Shown here: piece by piece, positions 30,630 to 40,627 of the stretch
How positions within the stretch are numbered: the first letter of the stretch is position 1
Layout: each line of letters opens with the position of its first letter
Position numbers and translations under genes: made by a program
The notes under the pieces: generated by a model
Database searches by the model: none
What the model saw: only the letters and a program-made list of their open reading frames with translations
Told to the model about the DNA's origin: nothing
Assembly: GCF_017115025.1 (NCBI RefSeq)
Contig: NZ_JABXKM010000057.1
Span: 1-47,035 of the forward strand
Source of the DNA: Nostoc sp. NOS(2021)
Lineage (GTDB): Bacteria > Cyanobacteriota > Cyanobacteriia > Cyanobacteriales > Nostocaceae
Direction: 5' to 3'
DNA: 47,035 nucleotides

Positions 30630-31385
30630 GGAATATGTTGCGAATACCTGGAATACTTACTAATTTTGCTCCTCAACTTTGGTAGTCCAAGATAGTCATT
30701 TGGACATACTTAGGTTTAATTATTTACAAAACTAAATATATATAAAATACCAGACCTATCTGTAATTTTCTCAGATCGCTTTCCTTTTTATTACATCTTT
30801 GTTATCCCAGAAATATTACCTAAATGTCAACGTATTTTTTATATTCTTTATTGAAATTTTAATTAATTTAATACCAAATCTATGTGAATGTTACTGTACC
30901 TTCACCAATTCCAATCCTTGGTATGAAGTTGATAACAGCTTTTTATAAATTACAAAGCTTGATATTAAGTTGATAATAGCCTTTTATCAGATAGAATAAA
31001 TTTTTTGCCATGATTTTATCACTCTGTAAATATCTACTTTCAAAGTAAATTTACTGTAATTATTTAAATTTAAAGTTTATAGAGACTACATTCATGGCAT
31101 TATGCAAATGTCAAAGCAAGAACTTTAAATCTATCGTGTGAGTCGGACAGCCAACACAAGTAAAATATGTTTTTTATAGACATACTATGCAAAGGCACTG
31201 ACAATTACCCTTCCAGCTTCTAATACTCAATACCCAATTGCTTTGAAAAACAGAGCATGAGAAAAATTTCTCGTTTCTCTATGCTTTGACACAATACAGC
31301 TAGTTTTTAGTATTACCATCTTTGAATTTCTTGCTGCTTTTAAGGAACAAATAAATAGCAGGATACTGAAAAATAATCAAAATCA
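30630..31385. other. Divergent control region of the polysaccharide cluster
   Basis: 756 bp without a gene between the wzc-like gene (minus) and the priming transferase (plus). AT-rich. It holds a pair of near-identical 21-bp direct repeats 41 bp apart (30926-30946 and 30967-30987). Promoters for both arms must be here; no specific -10/-35 pair is assigned. Confidence 0.6.
30926..30987. repeat. Phased 21-bp direct repeats, possible operator
   Basis: AAGTTGATAACAGCTTTTTA(T) at 30926-30946 and AAGTTGATAATAGCCTTTTA(T) at 30967-30987 differ at two positions. The 41-bp period is close to four helical turns, which would place both copies on the same DNA face. The function as a regulator-binding site is inference. 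Confidence 0.5.
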
Positions 31386-32798
31386 ATGACTCTTACAATT
31401 TATGTTAGTCGCCCTACCAATGCTAGGTTGCCAAATATAGTCCGCAGCCTACCGATATTGCTCTTGTTAGGGGATATTTTTGGGTTGCTCATTTGTTTAG
31501 CGATCGCACAATGGTTGCGTTTAGATCAACCCTTACATTGGCTCAATCCATTGCTTTATGGATTTGTTTGCATGATACTTGCAGCATTTTATTTAGCAGA
31601 TGCTTACTATCCAGATCGGCAAATTGCAGGTTTGAGAGCGCCGGCTCGAATTATTGTTTGTAACATTGCGATCGCGTTCTTTATTTCTGCGCTCATTTAC
31701 TTGTCAGGTATTGCCCAACATAATCCGGTATCGTGGCGGAGTGTCTTTCTACCTAGCTTGGGAATCTTTACCATTTGGGCAGTGATATTGCGCTTGGTGG
31801 CAGTGAAATTGGTGCGATCGCACGAAGAGAAAAGTCGTTGGTTAATACTAGGAGCGGGAGATAATGCCATTAAATTTGCACAAAAATTGCTGGGACTTAA
31901 TCCTTTAGGAAAGTTGACAGTTCTAGCGGAGGAAAATCAAAAAACCATAGACTTACCAAAAAGCAATCTGAGTGATCAGGGAAATCTGAGCGATTTGTCG
32001 CAATGGAGTCAAGAATCCTGGTCTGGAGTCATAGTTACAGCGCAGATAAATTTTTCTACATCTGAAGCACAACAATTAATGCAGATGCGCTTGCGAGGTA
32101 TTCCGGTTTACACATTGCCGGATGTTTACGAAACATTTTGGTATAAACTACCTTCATCGCTGCTACAAGATAAATGGTTGGCTTTTAGCGATGGCTTTAA
32201 CCTAATGCCTGGTTACTTCAGCAAGAAACTGAAGCGAGTTGTCGATGTCATATTGATACTGTTTTTACTAGTATTAGTTGCACCACTTCTGTTGTTGGTT
32301 GCATTGCTAATTAGATTAGATAGTCCTGGGCCAGTATTGTACAGTCAGCAGCGAAGTGGGTTATACGGTAAACCATTTAGAGTTTATAAATTTCGCTCCA
32401 TGTATCAGGATGCAGAGAAGCTGGGGGCACAGTGGGCTAGTCAACGCGATCGACGGATCACCAAAGTCGGATACTGGCTACGTTTGTTACGTATTGACGA
32501 ATTACCCCAAATATGGAACGTCTTACAGGGTGAAATGAGTCTGATTGGGCCTCGTCCAGAACGACCAGAATTTGATGTCAAACTCAAAGAAGCGATTCCC
32601 TACTATGAAGTACGCTATCTGGTAAAACCGGGAATTACAGGCTGGGCACAGGTTATGTATCCCTATGGAGCATCTATTGAAGATGCTTATGAAAAGCTTT
32701 CTTACGATCTGTATTACATCAAGAATTATTCCATTTGGTTGGATTTAGCGATCGCGTTCAAAACCATTCGAGTTGTTTTGTTAGGTAAAGGTAGATAA
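31386..32798 (+). CDS. Polyprenyl-phosphate sugar phosphotransferase (priming transferase, WcaJ/WbaP type)
   Basis: 470 residues. Four N-terminal membrane helices (about 20-145) are followed by a Rossmann-like CoA_binding_3 region with 'RWLILGAGDNAIKFAQ'. A fifth membrane segment (about 283-308) leads to the catalytic bacterial sugar transferase domain: 'YKFRSMYQDAE', 'LLRIDELPQIWNVLQGEMSLIGPRPERPEF' (two parts) and 'VKPGITGWAQV'. The enzyme transfers a hexose-1-phosphate to undecaprenyl phosphate, the first step of repeat-unit synthesis. It is divergent from the main cluster and followed 10 bp later by galE. Confidence 0.92.
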   Translation: MTLTIYVSRPTNARLPNIVRSLPILLLLGDIFGLLICLAIAQWLRLDQPLHWLNPLLYGFVCMILAAFYLADAYYPDRQIAGLRAPARIIVCNIAIAFFISALIYLSGIAQHNPVSWRSVFLPSLGIFTIWAVILRLVAVKLVRSHEEKSRWLILGAGDNAIKFAQKLLGLNPLGKLTVLAEENQKTIDLPKSNLSDQGNLSDLSQWSQESWSGVIVTAQINFSTSEAQQLMQMRLRGIPVYTLPDVYETFWYKLPSSLLQDKWLAFSDGFNLMPGYFSKKLKRVVDVILILFLLVLVAPLLLLVALLIRLDSPGPVLYSQQRSGLYGKPFRVYKFRSMYQDAEKLGAQWASQRDRRITKVGYWLRLLRIDELPQIWNVLQGEMSLIGPRPERPEFDVKLKEAIPYYEVRYLVKPGITGWAQVMYPYGASIEDAYEKLSYDLYYIKNYSIWLDLAIAFKTIRVVLLGKGR

Positions 32799-32808
32799 GG
32801 AAAAAGAA

Positions 32809-33825
32809 ATGAAAAAGAAAATATTGGTAACTGGCGGTGCTGGTTACATTGGCTCCCATGTAGTTCGTCAACTGGGGGAAGTTGGTTATGATGTCGTGGT
32901 CTACGACAACTGTTCTACAAGTTCATCAGCATCCGTACTACACGGGAAACTAATTATTGGCGATTTAGTAGACACTGAGCATCTTTATCAAGTTTTTGCC
33001 CAGCATGAATTCAGCGCCGTCTTACACTTTGCCGCTAGTCTGATTGTTCCAGAATCAGTAGCTCATCCCCTCGACTACTACGCAAACAACACCCGCAACA
33101 CCTTGAATTTGCTGCACTGCTGTAGCGTTATGGGTGTTAACAAGTTGATTTTTTCCAGCACAGCCGCAGTGTACGGAGAAGTGGAACAAAATCCTGTTAC
33201 TGAGTCGAATCCCACACAGCCCATTAATCCTTACGGACGTTCAAAGTTGATGAGTGAATGGCTGATCCAGGACTATGCAGCAGTATCTTCACTACGCTAC
33301 GTAATTCTACGTTACTTTAATGTAGCAGGTTCTGAACCAAGTGGACTATTGGGGCAAATGTCACCGAATGCTACTCACTTGATTCGGGCTGCTTGTGATG
33401 CGGCACTCCAGCGCAAGCCGGAAGTACGAATTTTTGGTACTGATTTTCCCACGCCTGATGGAACTGCAATCCGAGACTATATCCACGTCGAGGATTTGGC
33501 GACTGCTCACTTAGATGCTTTGGATTACTTAGAACAAAGAGGGGAAAGCCAAATTTTCAACTGCGGTTACGGGCAAGGATACAGTGTGCGACAAGTTATT
33601 GAAAGAGTTAAGGCTATTTCTGGTGTAGATTTTCCCGTTATTGCCGCACCACGTCGTCCGGGCGATCCTGCCTGTGTTGCAGCTTGTGCTGATAAAATCC
33701 GTAGGGTTTTGGGTTGGCAACCAAAGCACAATGATTTAGACGAGATTATCAACACAACTATTACTTGGGAAAAACAGAGGAGTAACTTGGTAAGGCAGAA
33801 GCATCTAAATATGGCATATACATAA
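32809..33825 (+). CDS. galE: UDP-glucose 4-epimerase
   Basis: 338 residues. NAD-binding motif 'VTGGAGYIGSHVVRQL', catalytic 'IFSSTAAVYGE' and Y142-x3-K146 in 'NPYGRSKLMSEW'; 'LRYFNVAGSEPSG' and 'GTAIRDYIHVEDLA' are hallmarks of GalE. It interconverts UDP-glucose and UDP-galactose, giving donors for the polysaccharide. A Shine-Dalgarno-like AAGGAAAAAG precedes the ATG, and the gene lies 10 bp after the priming transferase, so the two are an operon. It runs convergent to the comB-like gene with a 19-bp gap. Confidence 0.94.
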   Translation: MKKKILVTGGAGYIGSHVVRQLGEVGYDVVVYDNCSTSSSASVLHGKLIIGDLVDTEHLYQVFAQHEFSAVLHFAASLIVPESVAHPLDYYANNTRNTLNLLHCCSVMGVNKLIFSSTAAVYGEVEQNPVTESNPTQPINPYGRSKLMSEWLIQDYAAVSSLRYVILRYFNVAGSEPSGLLGQMSPNATHLIRAACDAALQRKPEVRIFGTDFPTPDGTAIRDYIHVEDLATAHLDALDYLEQRGESQIFNCGYGQGYSVRQVIERVKAISGVDFPVIAAPRRPGDPACVAACADKIRRVLGWQPKHNDLDEIINTTITWEKQRSNLVRQKHLNMAYT

Positions 33826-33844
33826 TTAGAACTGTCACACCTAA

Positions 33845-34579
33845 TTAACCTTGTAGCGTGTAATTTACATAAGCATTATAAGTAAAGAAAGGCACGCAAT
33901 CACTAACGTTGTAGGCGGCGGACAGTTCAACATCTGACTCAAAACCTTTTTCAATCAACTCTTTACCCGAACTGCATTTTTTAAAGTACTCCGGTAAATC
34001 CTGCTGGAAAGCCTGAAATGTTGCCACAGCCACTTCCGCTTCTGGTGATAGACTGCCATCTAAATAACTGAGAATTGCCCCAGCACCAATTAAATCTTCA
34101 AATGCAGGACGTAGGCTACCATCATCTTTCCACCTCTCACCGGCAGGAATCACAGCGATTTTATCGCCATACTTTTGAGCAAACTGCGCTACAGCTTGGC
34201 AATTTCGCAAGCAACCAGCCAAAGTTGGTGTATTCCCAGTATGTAAAGTCAGAAAAGAACCATTCGGTGAGGGTAAAACTAGTCTAGTTCCAGCCGGAAT
34301 CTGAACAACCGATTTTGGCGAGAGAGAATATCCTGTTGTAGTCCAACGTTGTCTATGACTTGCCAACTCTGCTCGCACTGACTTGGCATAATCTATGACA
34401 GATTCATCTCTCATCGCGTAGGGAAAAATTATCGCACCGTTGTTGGTGGCGATTTCCACACAGGTAGAAAAAGAGAGAACGTCAACTATCACAACTACAT
34501 CACTGATAGGAGCGAGTTGAGCAACTCCTTGTAGTCCCCACTCACAGCGCAGATTAAACTCTGATTGGTTGTAAATCAT
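33845..34579 (-). CDS. 2-phosphosulfolactate phosphatase family protein (ComB-like)
   Basis: 244 residues from the chosen ATG at 34577-34579 (MIYNQSEFNLRCEWG); an upstream in-frame TTG would add seven residues. Family features: 'DVVVIVDVLSFSTCVEIATNNGA' (two parts), 'LVLPSPNGSFLTL', 'AGCLRNCQAVAQFAQKYG' and 'GERWKDDGSLRPAFEDLIGAGAI' (two parts). ComB hydrolyses 2-phosphosulfolactate in methanogen coenzyme M synthesis. Cyanobacterial members have unknown substrates, so only the family is assigned. It appears monocistronic. Confidence 0.85.
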   Translation of the reverse strand: MIYNQSEFNLRCEWGLQGVAQLAPISDVVVIVDVLSFSTCVEIATNNGAIIFPYAMRDESVIDYAKSVRAELASHRQRWTTTGYSLSPKSVVQIPAGTRLVLPSPNGSFLTLHTGNTPTLAGCLRNCQAVAQFAQKYGDKIAVIPAGERWKDDGSLRPAFEDLIGAGAILSYLDGSLSPEAEVAVATFQAFQQDLPEYFKKCSSGKELIEKGFESDVELSAAYNVSDCVPFFTYNAYVNYTLQG

Positions 34580-34639
34580 TGGAGCGATCGCAAAAGACAA
34601 TATGATAAAAATAAAACCATAGATAAATAAACTTAGTGT

Positions 34640-34765
34640 AAATAATTAAAGGTTTGTAGTCAGCACGAAGAGTGCTAATTTTAGAGCTTCAGCCCTCTCT
34701 ACGAGAAGCTACGCGTAGCTTGCTTCCCTTAAGGGGTACACTACGAACTAAAAATTAGCAGTAAG
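34640..34765. repeat. Small dispersed palindromic repeat
   Basis: The segment contains the palindrome GAAGCTACGCGTAGCTT with the preceding 'CTCTCTACGA' context, a signature repeated in many Nostocales spacers. A related context (TCTCTACGAGACGCTCCGCG) occurs at about 44171-44190. The flanking GTAGT...ACTAC pieces may be element ends. It has no coding function. Confidence 0.45.
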
Positions 34766-34812
34766 TAGGTCAGCAGTTATAATCAATATAAAACTTCAAG
34801 GTTCAAAATATT

Positions 34813-35154
34813 ATGAATTTAACTGTAAAAACTTATCCTAACAATACTGCACCCAAGTTAACTTATGATGTGCTGATTGAAAATCAACAAGATGGCAGAG
34901 TTAGTGCGACAGTTTTAGGCTTGCCAGATTTTAAAGGCTCTGGTGTGACTAAAGAACAAGCGCTAGAGAAACTAATTCAACTTTTACAAGAGCGAGAACC
35001 AGAAATAGTAACTTTGGAAATTGAGCTTCCCCAAACCGAACATCCTTGGATGAAATTTGCGGGAATGCACAAAGATAACCCTCTTTTTGCTGATGTGCTG
35101 GAATACATAGAAGCTGAACGGAGTCAAATTGACTTTAAGAATGAGACAAAGTGA
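34813..35154 (+). CDS. Probable type II antitoxin
   Basis: 113 residues. The N-terminal half ('[41 protein letters not shown]', three parts) has the pattern of a HicB-like or cyanobacterial PIN-associated antitoxin; the C-terminal '[26 protein letters not shown]' (two parts) is typical of the latter. The next frame begins with the start of a PIN toxin and overlaps this gene by 4 bp (GTGA), the normal antitoxin-toxin order. Because the toxin is broken, this antitoxin may be an orphan. Family assignment is from resemblance only. Confidence 0.65.
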   Translation: MNLTVKTYPNNTAPKLTYDVLIENQQDGRVSATVLGLPDFKGSGVTKEQALEKLIQLLQEREPEIVTLEIELPQTEHPWMKFAGMHKDNPLFADVLEYIEAERSQIDFKNETK

Positions 35155-35159
35155 GTATT

Positions 35160-35384
35160 ATGTGGATATTAGATACAGACCATCTGTCCTTATTTCAAAA
35201 TAGTCATCCACTAGTCACGCAACGCATAAGACAATATCAAAGAAAAAAAATTTGGATACAAAGAGATGGTACAGAAATGGGCATCGCTAACGAATTAATC
35301 GCGGCTGGGGTATCTAAAGAAGATATTGTATTAGGATTTCACGCTCCTTATAAACGCCAATTTACTGACTTTGCTGTTGGATAA
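35160..35384 (+). pseudogene. Chimera: VapC-like PIN N-terminus fused to XisI C-terminus
   Basis: The reading frame starts [13 protein letters not shown]..., the first strand of a PIN-domain (VapC) toxin with its first acidic residue. At about residue 33 (35247; counting from a GTG at 35151) it becomes '[11 protein letters not shown]...[15 protein letters not shown]', which is the end of XisI, the companion of the excisionase-associated XisH. The PIN core and its other catalytic acids are missing, as is the first half of XisI. A deletion or recombination between a vapC and an xisI gene is the simplest explanation. Probably non-functional, although the frame is intact. Upstream: antitoxin gene overlapping by 4 bp. 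Confidence 0.75.
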
Positions 35385-35466
35385 GTAGCAGGAAATAAGC
35401 AATAGTAATCTTTGCCCTGATTATCCACTATCCGGTAAACTCAGAAATACTGCGTTATTCCTGATC

Positions 35467-36648
35467 ATGTCCGATTCTCAAACTGTTAGTGCTGCTGTTG
35501 CCAAACTCTACAATACCTACCCCTTTCCGCCAGAAGCTCTGTTGGATGAACCACCTCCAGGCTACAACTGGCGCTGGAATTGGCTAGCCGCTCATAACTT
35601 CTGCACAGGTCAAAAACCCCAAAGGCAAGATATTCGGATTTTAGATGCAGGTTGCGGTACTGGTGTGGGTACAGAGTACTTGGTTCACCTCAATCCCCAA
35701 GCTTCTGTTGTGGGAATTGACCTCAGTACAGGCGCTTTAGCTGTCGCCAAAGAACGTTGTCAGCGTTCAGGGGCTAACCACGTTGAATTTCATCACCTCA
35801 GCTTGTTTGACGTGGAACAGTTGCCGGGTGAGTTTGATTTAATTAACTGTGTTGGTGTTTTACATCATACCCCCGATCCAATTCGTGGTATTCAAGCTTT
35901 GGCGAAGAAGTTAGCCCCAGGCGGCTTGATGCACATTTTTGTGTATGGAGAATTGGGGCGCTGGGAAATTCAACTCATGCAAAAAGCGATCGCACTGATT
36001 CAAGGTGACAAAAAAGGCGACTACCGCGATGGTGTCCAAGTTGGGCGGCAAATCTTCGCTTCTTTACCAGAAAATAACCGAATTGTCAAATACGATAAAC
36101 AACGTTGGTCACTAGAAAACCACAAGGATGAATACTTTGCTGATATGTACGTTCATCCCCAAGAAATTGACTACAACATTGAGACGCTATTTGAATTAAT
36201 TGATGCTTCAGGATTGGAGTTTATTGGTTTCTCGAATCCGAGTTTCTGGAATTTGGAGAGACTTTTGGGCAAAGCACCAGAGTTAGTCGAACGAGCAAAA
36301 GATTTCAGCGATCGCCAGCTTTACCGTCTGATAGAATTACTAGATCCAGAAGTAACTCATTACGAGTTTTTCCTCGGTCGTCCTCCCTTAATCAAAGCCG
36401 ACTGGACAGACGATAACGCCCTATTGGCAGCGATTCCCGAACTTAATCCTTGTATTGAAGGATTTCCCAGTCAATGTTTCTTTAATTACGATTACCAGAT
36501 TGTTAATTTATCAGTAGCAGAGTTTGAGTTTATGCAAAGATGTGATAAACATTTCACAGTTGCAGAGATTTTGGCAGGTGTAGAACTGGGATTGGATGGG
36601 GTAAAAACACTTCTTCAGCAACAGCTGATTTTATTGACACCTGCTTAA
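35467..36648 (+). CDS. Class I SAM-dependent methyltransferase
   Basis: 393 residues. SAM motif I is 'ILDAGCGTGVGTEYL' (about 58-72), followed by 'VVGIDLSTGALAVAKERC', 'FDLINCVGVLHHTPDP' and 'LAPGGLMHIFVYGELG'. The N-terminal 'LYNTYPFPPEALLDEPPPGYNWRW' (two parts) and the long C-terminal extension (about 250-393) are seen in a family common in cyanobacteria whose substrate is not known. It appears to stand alone, 82 bp after the PIN/XisI remnant. Confidence 0.83.
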   Translation: MSDSQTVSAAVAKLYNTYPFPPEALLDEPPPGYNWRWNWLAAHNFCTGQKPQRQDIRILDAGCGTGVGTEYLVHLNPQASVVGIDLSTGALAVAKERCQRSGANHVEFHHLSLFDVEQLPGEFDLINCVGVLHHTPDPIRGIQALAKKLAPGGLMHIFVYGELGRWEIQLMQKAIALIQGDKKGDYRDGVQVGRQIFASLPENNRIVKYDKQRWSLENHKDEYFADMYVHPQEIDYNIETLFELIDASGLEFIGFSNPSFWNLERLLGKAPELVERAKDFSDRQLYRLIELLDPEVTHYEFFLGRPPLIKADWTDDNALLAAIPELNPCIEGFPSQCFFNYDYQIVNLSVAEFEFMQRCDKHFTVAEILAGVELGLDGVKTLLQQQLILLTPA

Positions 36649-37194
36649 TTACACTACATTTCGATACTGAGTTAAGACTAATCAATTTATACTCGTGGCG
36701 ATGAGCGATCGCTCATCACCACTTTTAGCAAATTAATGTAGATTAGGAAAGTGCCCAAGAAACGGGGTATTGTACATCCCAAAAGTTGGAGTTTTCTGGA
36801 ATTCAGCAGTGGTGCGATGTTTAACAACAAGCCGCTACTCTACGATTTTGATTTGCGGTACGTTCATACACTCCTCAAGCACCAGTTGATTTTATTGAGA
36901 CCGACTTAATTCAAACACCAAGATGCTATGTAACCTCTTTGGAGGAAATTATTCTCTCAAAAAATCTGGAATTGGAAGAAATTTTGAATTTTCAGGCAGC
37001 GATTATTGATTATTCACCCCTCACTCCCTCACATCATCATCTGCTCTCTCGCTTGTGGGGGCGCGATTTTACTGACTGTCTAATGTTGACAAGAAGTTAA
37101 TTGTTTTTTCCTAAAGTATTGTTACCGCATCGTGATATGATTCAGCTGACTGAATGTGCAGTCATCATGTTTAACTGTACTGGTTTCAAGTCCC
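36649..37194. other. Intergenic region with possible gene debris, upstream of the atp operon
   Basis: About 545 bp before the AtpI gene. Near 36860-36909 the DNA reads 'TLLKHQLILLRPT' and a stop, which resembles the last residues of the methyltransferase just upstream ('TLLQQQLILLTPA' and stop), so a decayed partial copy is possible. A promoter candidate for the atp operon lies at 37086-37117. Confidence 0.45.
37086..37117 (+). promoter_or_regulatory. Candidate promoter of the ATP synthase operon
   Basis: A perfect TTGACA (37086-37091) is followed by TAAAGT (37112-37117) with 20-bp spacing, longer than the ideal 17. It lies about 80 bp upstream of the AtpI start. Confidence 0.3.
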
Positions 37195-37635
37195 GTGAGC
37201 TTGTCAGACGAATCAATTGCGCCCACTCCGACAACGCAACAAGATGCTAAAACTGATTCTGAAGACGCAGAATCAGATAACTCCATGCAAGAGTTCTATC
37301 AACTCTTCCAGCGATTATTGGTAATCACGCTTGTCTTGACGGGGGTTATTTTTATCTCTGTGTGGATTTTTTATTCCTTGAACATTGCTCTTAATTATTT
37401 AATTGGGGCGTGTACAGGTGTGGTTTACTTAAAAATGCTGGCTAGAGACGTTGAGCAGCTGGGTAGTGAGAAAACCAGTTTGAGCAAAACTCGTTTTGCT
37501 CTATTTATGGGAGTGATGATCGTGGCAACTCAATGGCGTGAGCTACAGATTCTGCCCATATTTTTGGGATTTCTCACTTACAAAGCCACGCTCCTCGTCT
37601 ATATGGTGCAAATTGCGTTCATTACTGATTCTTAA
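37195..37635 (+). CDS. atpI: ATP synthase-associated protein I
   Basis: About 147 residues from the GTG at 37195 (VSLSDES...); another GTG at 37156 would add 13 residues, and neither has a good ribosome site. The N-terminus is acidic and cytoplasmic, followed by four hydrophobic segments ('[21 protein letters not shown]' in two parts, '[19 protein letters not shown]', and two more). AtpI (called Atp1 in older cyanobacterial work) aids c-ring assembly. It heads the operon, 60 bp before subunit a. Confidence 0.85.
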   Translation: MSLSDESIAPTPTTQQDAKTDSEDAESDNSMQEFYQLFQRLLVITLVLTGVIFISVWIFYSLNIALNYLIGACTGVVYLKMLARDVEQLGSEKTSLSKTRFALFMGVMIVATQWRELQILPIFLGFLTYKATLLVYMVQIAFITDS

Positions 37636-37695
37636 AAAGTCAGGCTCACAAAGACAATAATCCCATCCTCGCTCGTTGGGGAAAATGCTTGAAGA

Positions 37696-38457
37696 ATGCA
37701 AATGCTTAGTGTCTTAAACGCCTTTAATTCTTTTCCCCTCGCCGCATTAGAAGTAGGTCATCATTTCTACTGGCAGTTGGGCAATCTTAAAATTCATGGG
37801 CAAGTTTTTCTCACATCATGGTTTGTGATTAGCATTTTAGTAGTGGCTTCAATAGCTGCTACTCGCAACGCACAAAGAATTCCCAAAGGCATCCAAAATT
37901 TGATGGAATATGCCCTAGAATTTATTCGTGATTTGGCAAAAAACCAACTCGGTGAGAAAGACTATCGCCCTTGGGTGCCATTTATTGGCACATTGTTCTT
38001 GTTTATTTTCGTATCGAACTGGTCGGGTGCGCTAATTCCTTGGAAGCTCATCAAGCTACCTTCGGGTGAATTGGCAGCTCCCACCAATGACATCAATACG
38101 ACTGTTGCATTGGCACTGCTAACCTCTTTAGCGTACTTTTACGCAGGTTTTAGCAAACGGGGTTTGGGCTACTTTAAGAAATATATAGAGCCAACACCCA
38201 TTCTATTGCCGATCGCAATTCTCGAAGATTTCACCAAGCCCCTCTCCCTAAGCTTCCGGCTATTTGGTAATATTTTGGCGGATGAATTGGTAGTAGCGGT
38301 GCTGGTGCTGCTAGTTCCTCTATTTGTACCTCTGCCTGTAATGGCCTTGGGTTTATTTACCAGTGCCATTCAAGCCCTGGTTTTTGCTACCCTAGCGGGG
38401 GCATACATTCATGAGGCAATCGAGGGACACGGTGGAGAAGAGCATGAGGAGCATTAA
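37696..38457 (+). CDS. atpB: ATP synthase subunit a
   Basis: 253 residues. The essential arginine R188 lies in '[20 protein letters not shown]'. Five to six membrane helices; '[12 protein letters not shown]' and '[16 protein letters not shown]' are family signatures. It forms the proton half-channels beside the c-ring in the thylakoid membrane. In cyanobacterial nomenclature the gene is also called atpI. Confidence 0.96.
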   Translation: MQMLSVLNAFNSFPLAALEVGHHFYWQLGNLKIHGQVFLTSWFVISILVVASIAATRNAQRIPKGIQNLMEYALEFIRDLAKNQLGEKDYRPWVPFIGTLFLFIFVSNWSGALIPWKLIKLPSGELAAPTNDINTTVALALLTSLAYFYAGFSKRGLGYFKKYIEPTPILLPIAILEDFTKPLSLSFRLFGNILADELVVAVLVLLVPLFVPLPVMALGLFTSAIQALVFATLAGAYIHEAIEGHGGEEHEEH

Positions 38458-38567
38458 ACTTCTCAGTTGATAGCACAGTTCCAAGAGCATATTTGCTCAA
38501 AACATCGCAAAAGCGATTTGTCAGAACTCGGTGCAGCAAGCGTGAAAAACACGTTTCTAGTCGTTAA

Positions 38568-38858
<291 letters not shown>

Positions 38859-39450
38859 GACATGACGACTCCACACGCTGACAGCAAGCTGTACAGCGTA
38901 AGCTCTCTTAAGAAATTAAGAGGTTCGTCATTAGCTTCAATGACCGGTTATGCAAGGGTTACTATGTTTTCCAAGAATGTATAGGCACTCCTGGATGTAG
39001 GGTTAGCGACCCGTTTCCTAGTCCCGGACACTGCGGTTGATAATTAAACATCCCGTTATTGTTGAGGGGAAGTGTTATCAGCTTGAAACCTTGGTTAAAC
39101 ATTGGCTCATGTAACCACATCCGCAAGGATGCTGCACTTAATACTTAGCAGTTCGACTTCGCTCACTGCTAAAACTGAGCGAAGTCGAAGTTTTAGTGCT
39201 TTGGCGACAACTCAAACATCTATTTCCTTAAAAACCTACGGTTATTTTTGGGAATAGATGTAATCGTCGCCGCTCCAAAATTCATCCCAACACCAAATTA
39301 AAAATTATGGTGTGGGGCTTCTTTTGGCTCAAGCTAAAATTGCAAATCCAAAATCCCTTGACCCTTGTTGGCTATGGGTCTTTAACAATATCAAAGGTTG
39401 GATAATTTTGCTAGCCAGGAAAACTGCTACTCCAGCCAAAGAGGAGAGAA
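38859..39450. other. Long intra-operon spacer between subunits c and b'
   Basis: 592 bp without a gene, long for an operon. It contains a small hairpin just after the c gene (CTCTTAA/TTAAGAG around 38902-38922) and a strong inverted repeat near 39150-39190 (TTCGACTTCGCTCA and TGAGCGAAGTCGAA, 14 bp). The hairpin may stabilise or partially terminate the transcript and so favour high subunit c output; this is inference. An AGAGGAGAG ribosome site sits before subunit b'. Confidence 0.55.
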
Positions 39451-39882
39451 ATGTTTGATTTCGATGCTACCTTGCCCTTCATGGCATTACAATTCCTGCT
39501 ATTGGCAGCTTTGTTGAATGTAATTTTCTATAAGCCACTGACCAAGGTACTAGACGATCGCGATAATTATATCCGAACTAATACCCTTGAGGCGCGGGAA
39601 CGCTTGGCGAAAGCTGAACGTTTAGCTACTGAATATGAGCAGCAGCTCGCAGAAGCACGCAGACAATCGCAAGCTACTGTAGAAGCAGCTCAAGTTGAAG
39701 CTAAGAAAATTACTGCCGAAAAAATCGCTGAGGCCCAAAAAGAAGCTCAGTCTCAACGAGAACAAGCTGCTGTTGAAATAGAGCAACAAAAGCAGGAAGC
39801 TATGCGTACCTTAGAGCAACGAGTTGATGCTCTAAGTAGGCAGATTCTAGAAAAACTATTGGGACCAACTCCAGTTAGATAA
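39451..39882 (+). CDS. atpG: ATP synthase subunit b'
   Basis: 143 residues. One N-terminal helix ('[21 protein letters not shown]', two parts) is followed by a long charged coiled coil. The b' form is specific to photosynthetic organisms and pairs with b to make a heterodimeric stator stalk. It carries no N-terminal extension. HAMAP-style names are atpG or atpF2. Confidence 0.93.
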   Translation: MFDFDATLPFMALQFLLLAALLNVIFYKPLTKVLDDRDNYIRTNTLEARERLAKAERLATEYEQQLAEARRQSQATVEAAQVEAKKITAEKIAEAQKEAQSQREQAAVEIEQQKQEAMRTLEQRVDALSRQILEKLLGPTPVR

Positions 39883-40054
39883 ACTAACAAAACTGGTTCT
39901 CTTGAAAGCATACGCGCAACTGGGCGCTAGTCCCAGAGCGCTTAATTAAGTGTCAAAAAAAGGCACTTTTTTCCCTTCGGGGAAAGATACTTTATTTCCT
40001 ACGGGGTTGTAACGTAAAATACAACGTATTAGCAAGCGAGCAGCGCACTTGTAA

Positions 40055-40627
40055 ATGGGTATGATGGGCACATTGTTATTACTTGCCGCAGAAGCGAACG
40101 CTGTTCACTCTGAATTGGCAGAAGGCTCAGGAGAAGGTGGTTTCGGTCTAAACCTAGACATTTTTGAAACCAATCTCATCAATATAGCGATTCTGATTGG
40201 CATACTATTCTACTTCGGACGTAAAGTTTTAAGCAATATCCTGAACGAGCGACAAGCCAATATTGCCACCGCAATTCAGGAAGCAGAAGGGCGCTTAAAA
40301 GAGGCACAGAAGGCGCTATCCCAAGCGCAAGAGCAGTTGACCCAATCTCAGGCAGAAGCACAACGTATCCGTAAATCTGCTGAAGAAAACGCCATCAAGG
40401 CTAAAGAAGCCCTGTTAGCGAAAGCAGTGCAAGACGTAGAACGCTTGAAACAAACAGCAGCAGCTGATTTAAACAGTGAAACAGACCGAGCGATCGCTCA
40501 ACTGCGGCAACGAGTTGCTACACTAGCATTGCAAAAAGTCGAATCGCAACTCAAAGGCGGGATTGCCGACGATGCTCAACAAAGTTTAATTGACCGCAGC
40601 ATCGCACAACTGGGAGGCAATGTATGA
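40055..40627 (+). CDS. atpF: ATP synthase subunit b
   Basis: 190 residues. A short N-terminal leader (residues 1-30, acidic and Gly-rich) precedes one membrane helix ('[21 protein letters not shown]', two parts) and a long coiled coil. Longer at the N-terminus than b', as is usual in cyanobacteria. It forms the peripheral stalk with b'. The 3' end overlaps the delta gene by 4 bp (ATGA). Confidence 0.94.
   Translation: MGMMGTLLLLAAEANAVHSELAEGSGEGGFGLNLDIFETNLINIAILIGILFYFGRKVLSNILNERQANIATAIQEAEGRLKEAQKALSQAQEQLTQSQAEAQRIRKSAEENAIKAKEALLAKAVQDVERLKQTAAADLNSETDRAIAQLRQRVATLALQKVESQLKGGIADDAQQSLIDRSIAQLGGNV

Noticed and set aside
33822-33846. Inverted TAATTAG/CTAATTA between galE and the comB-like gene as a bidirectional terminator
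   Set aside because: Only 7 weak A/T base pairs with no T-run; too weak to call.
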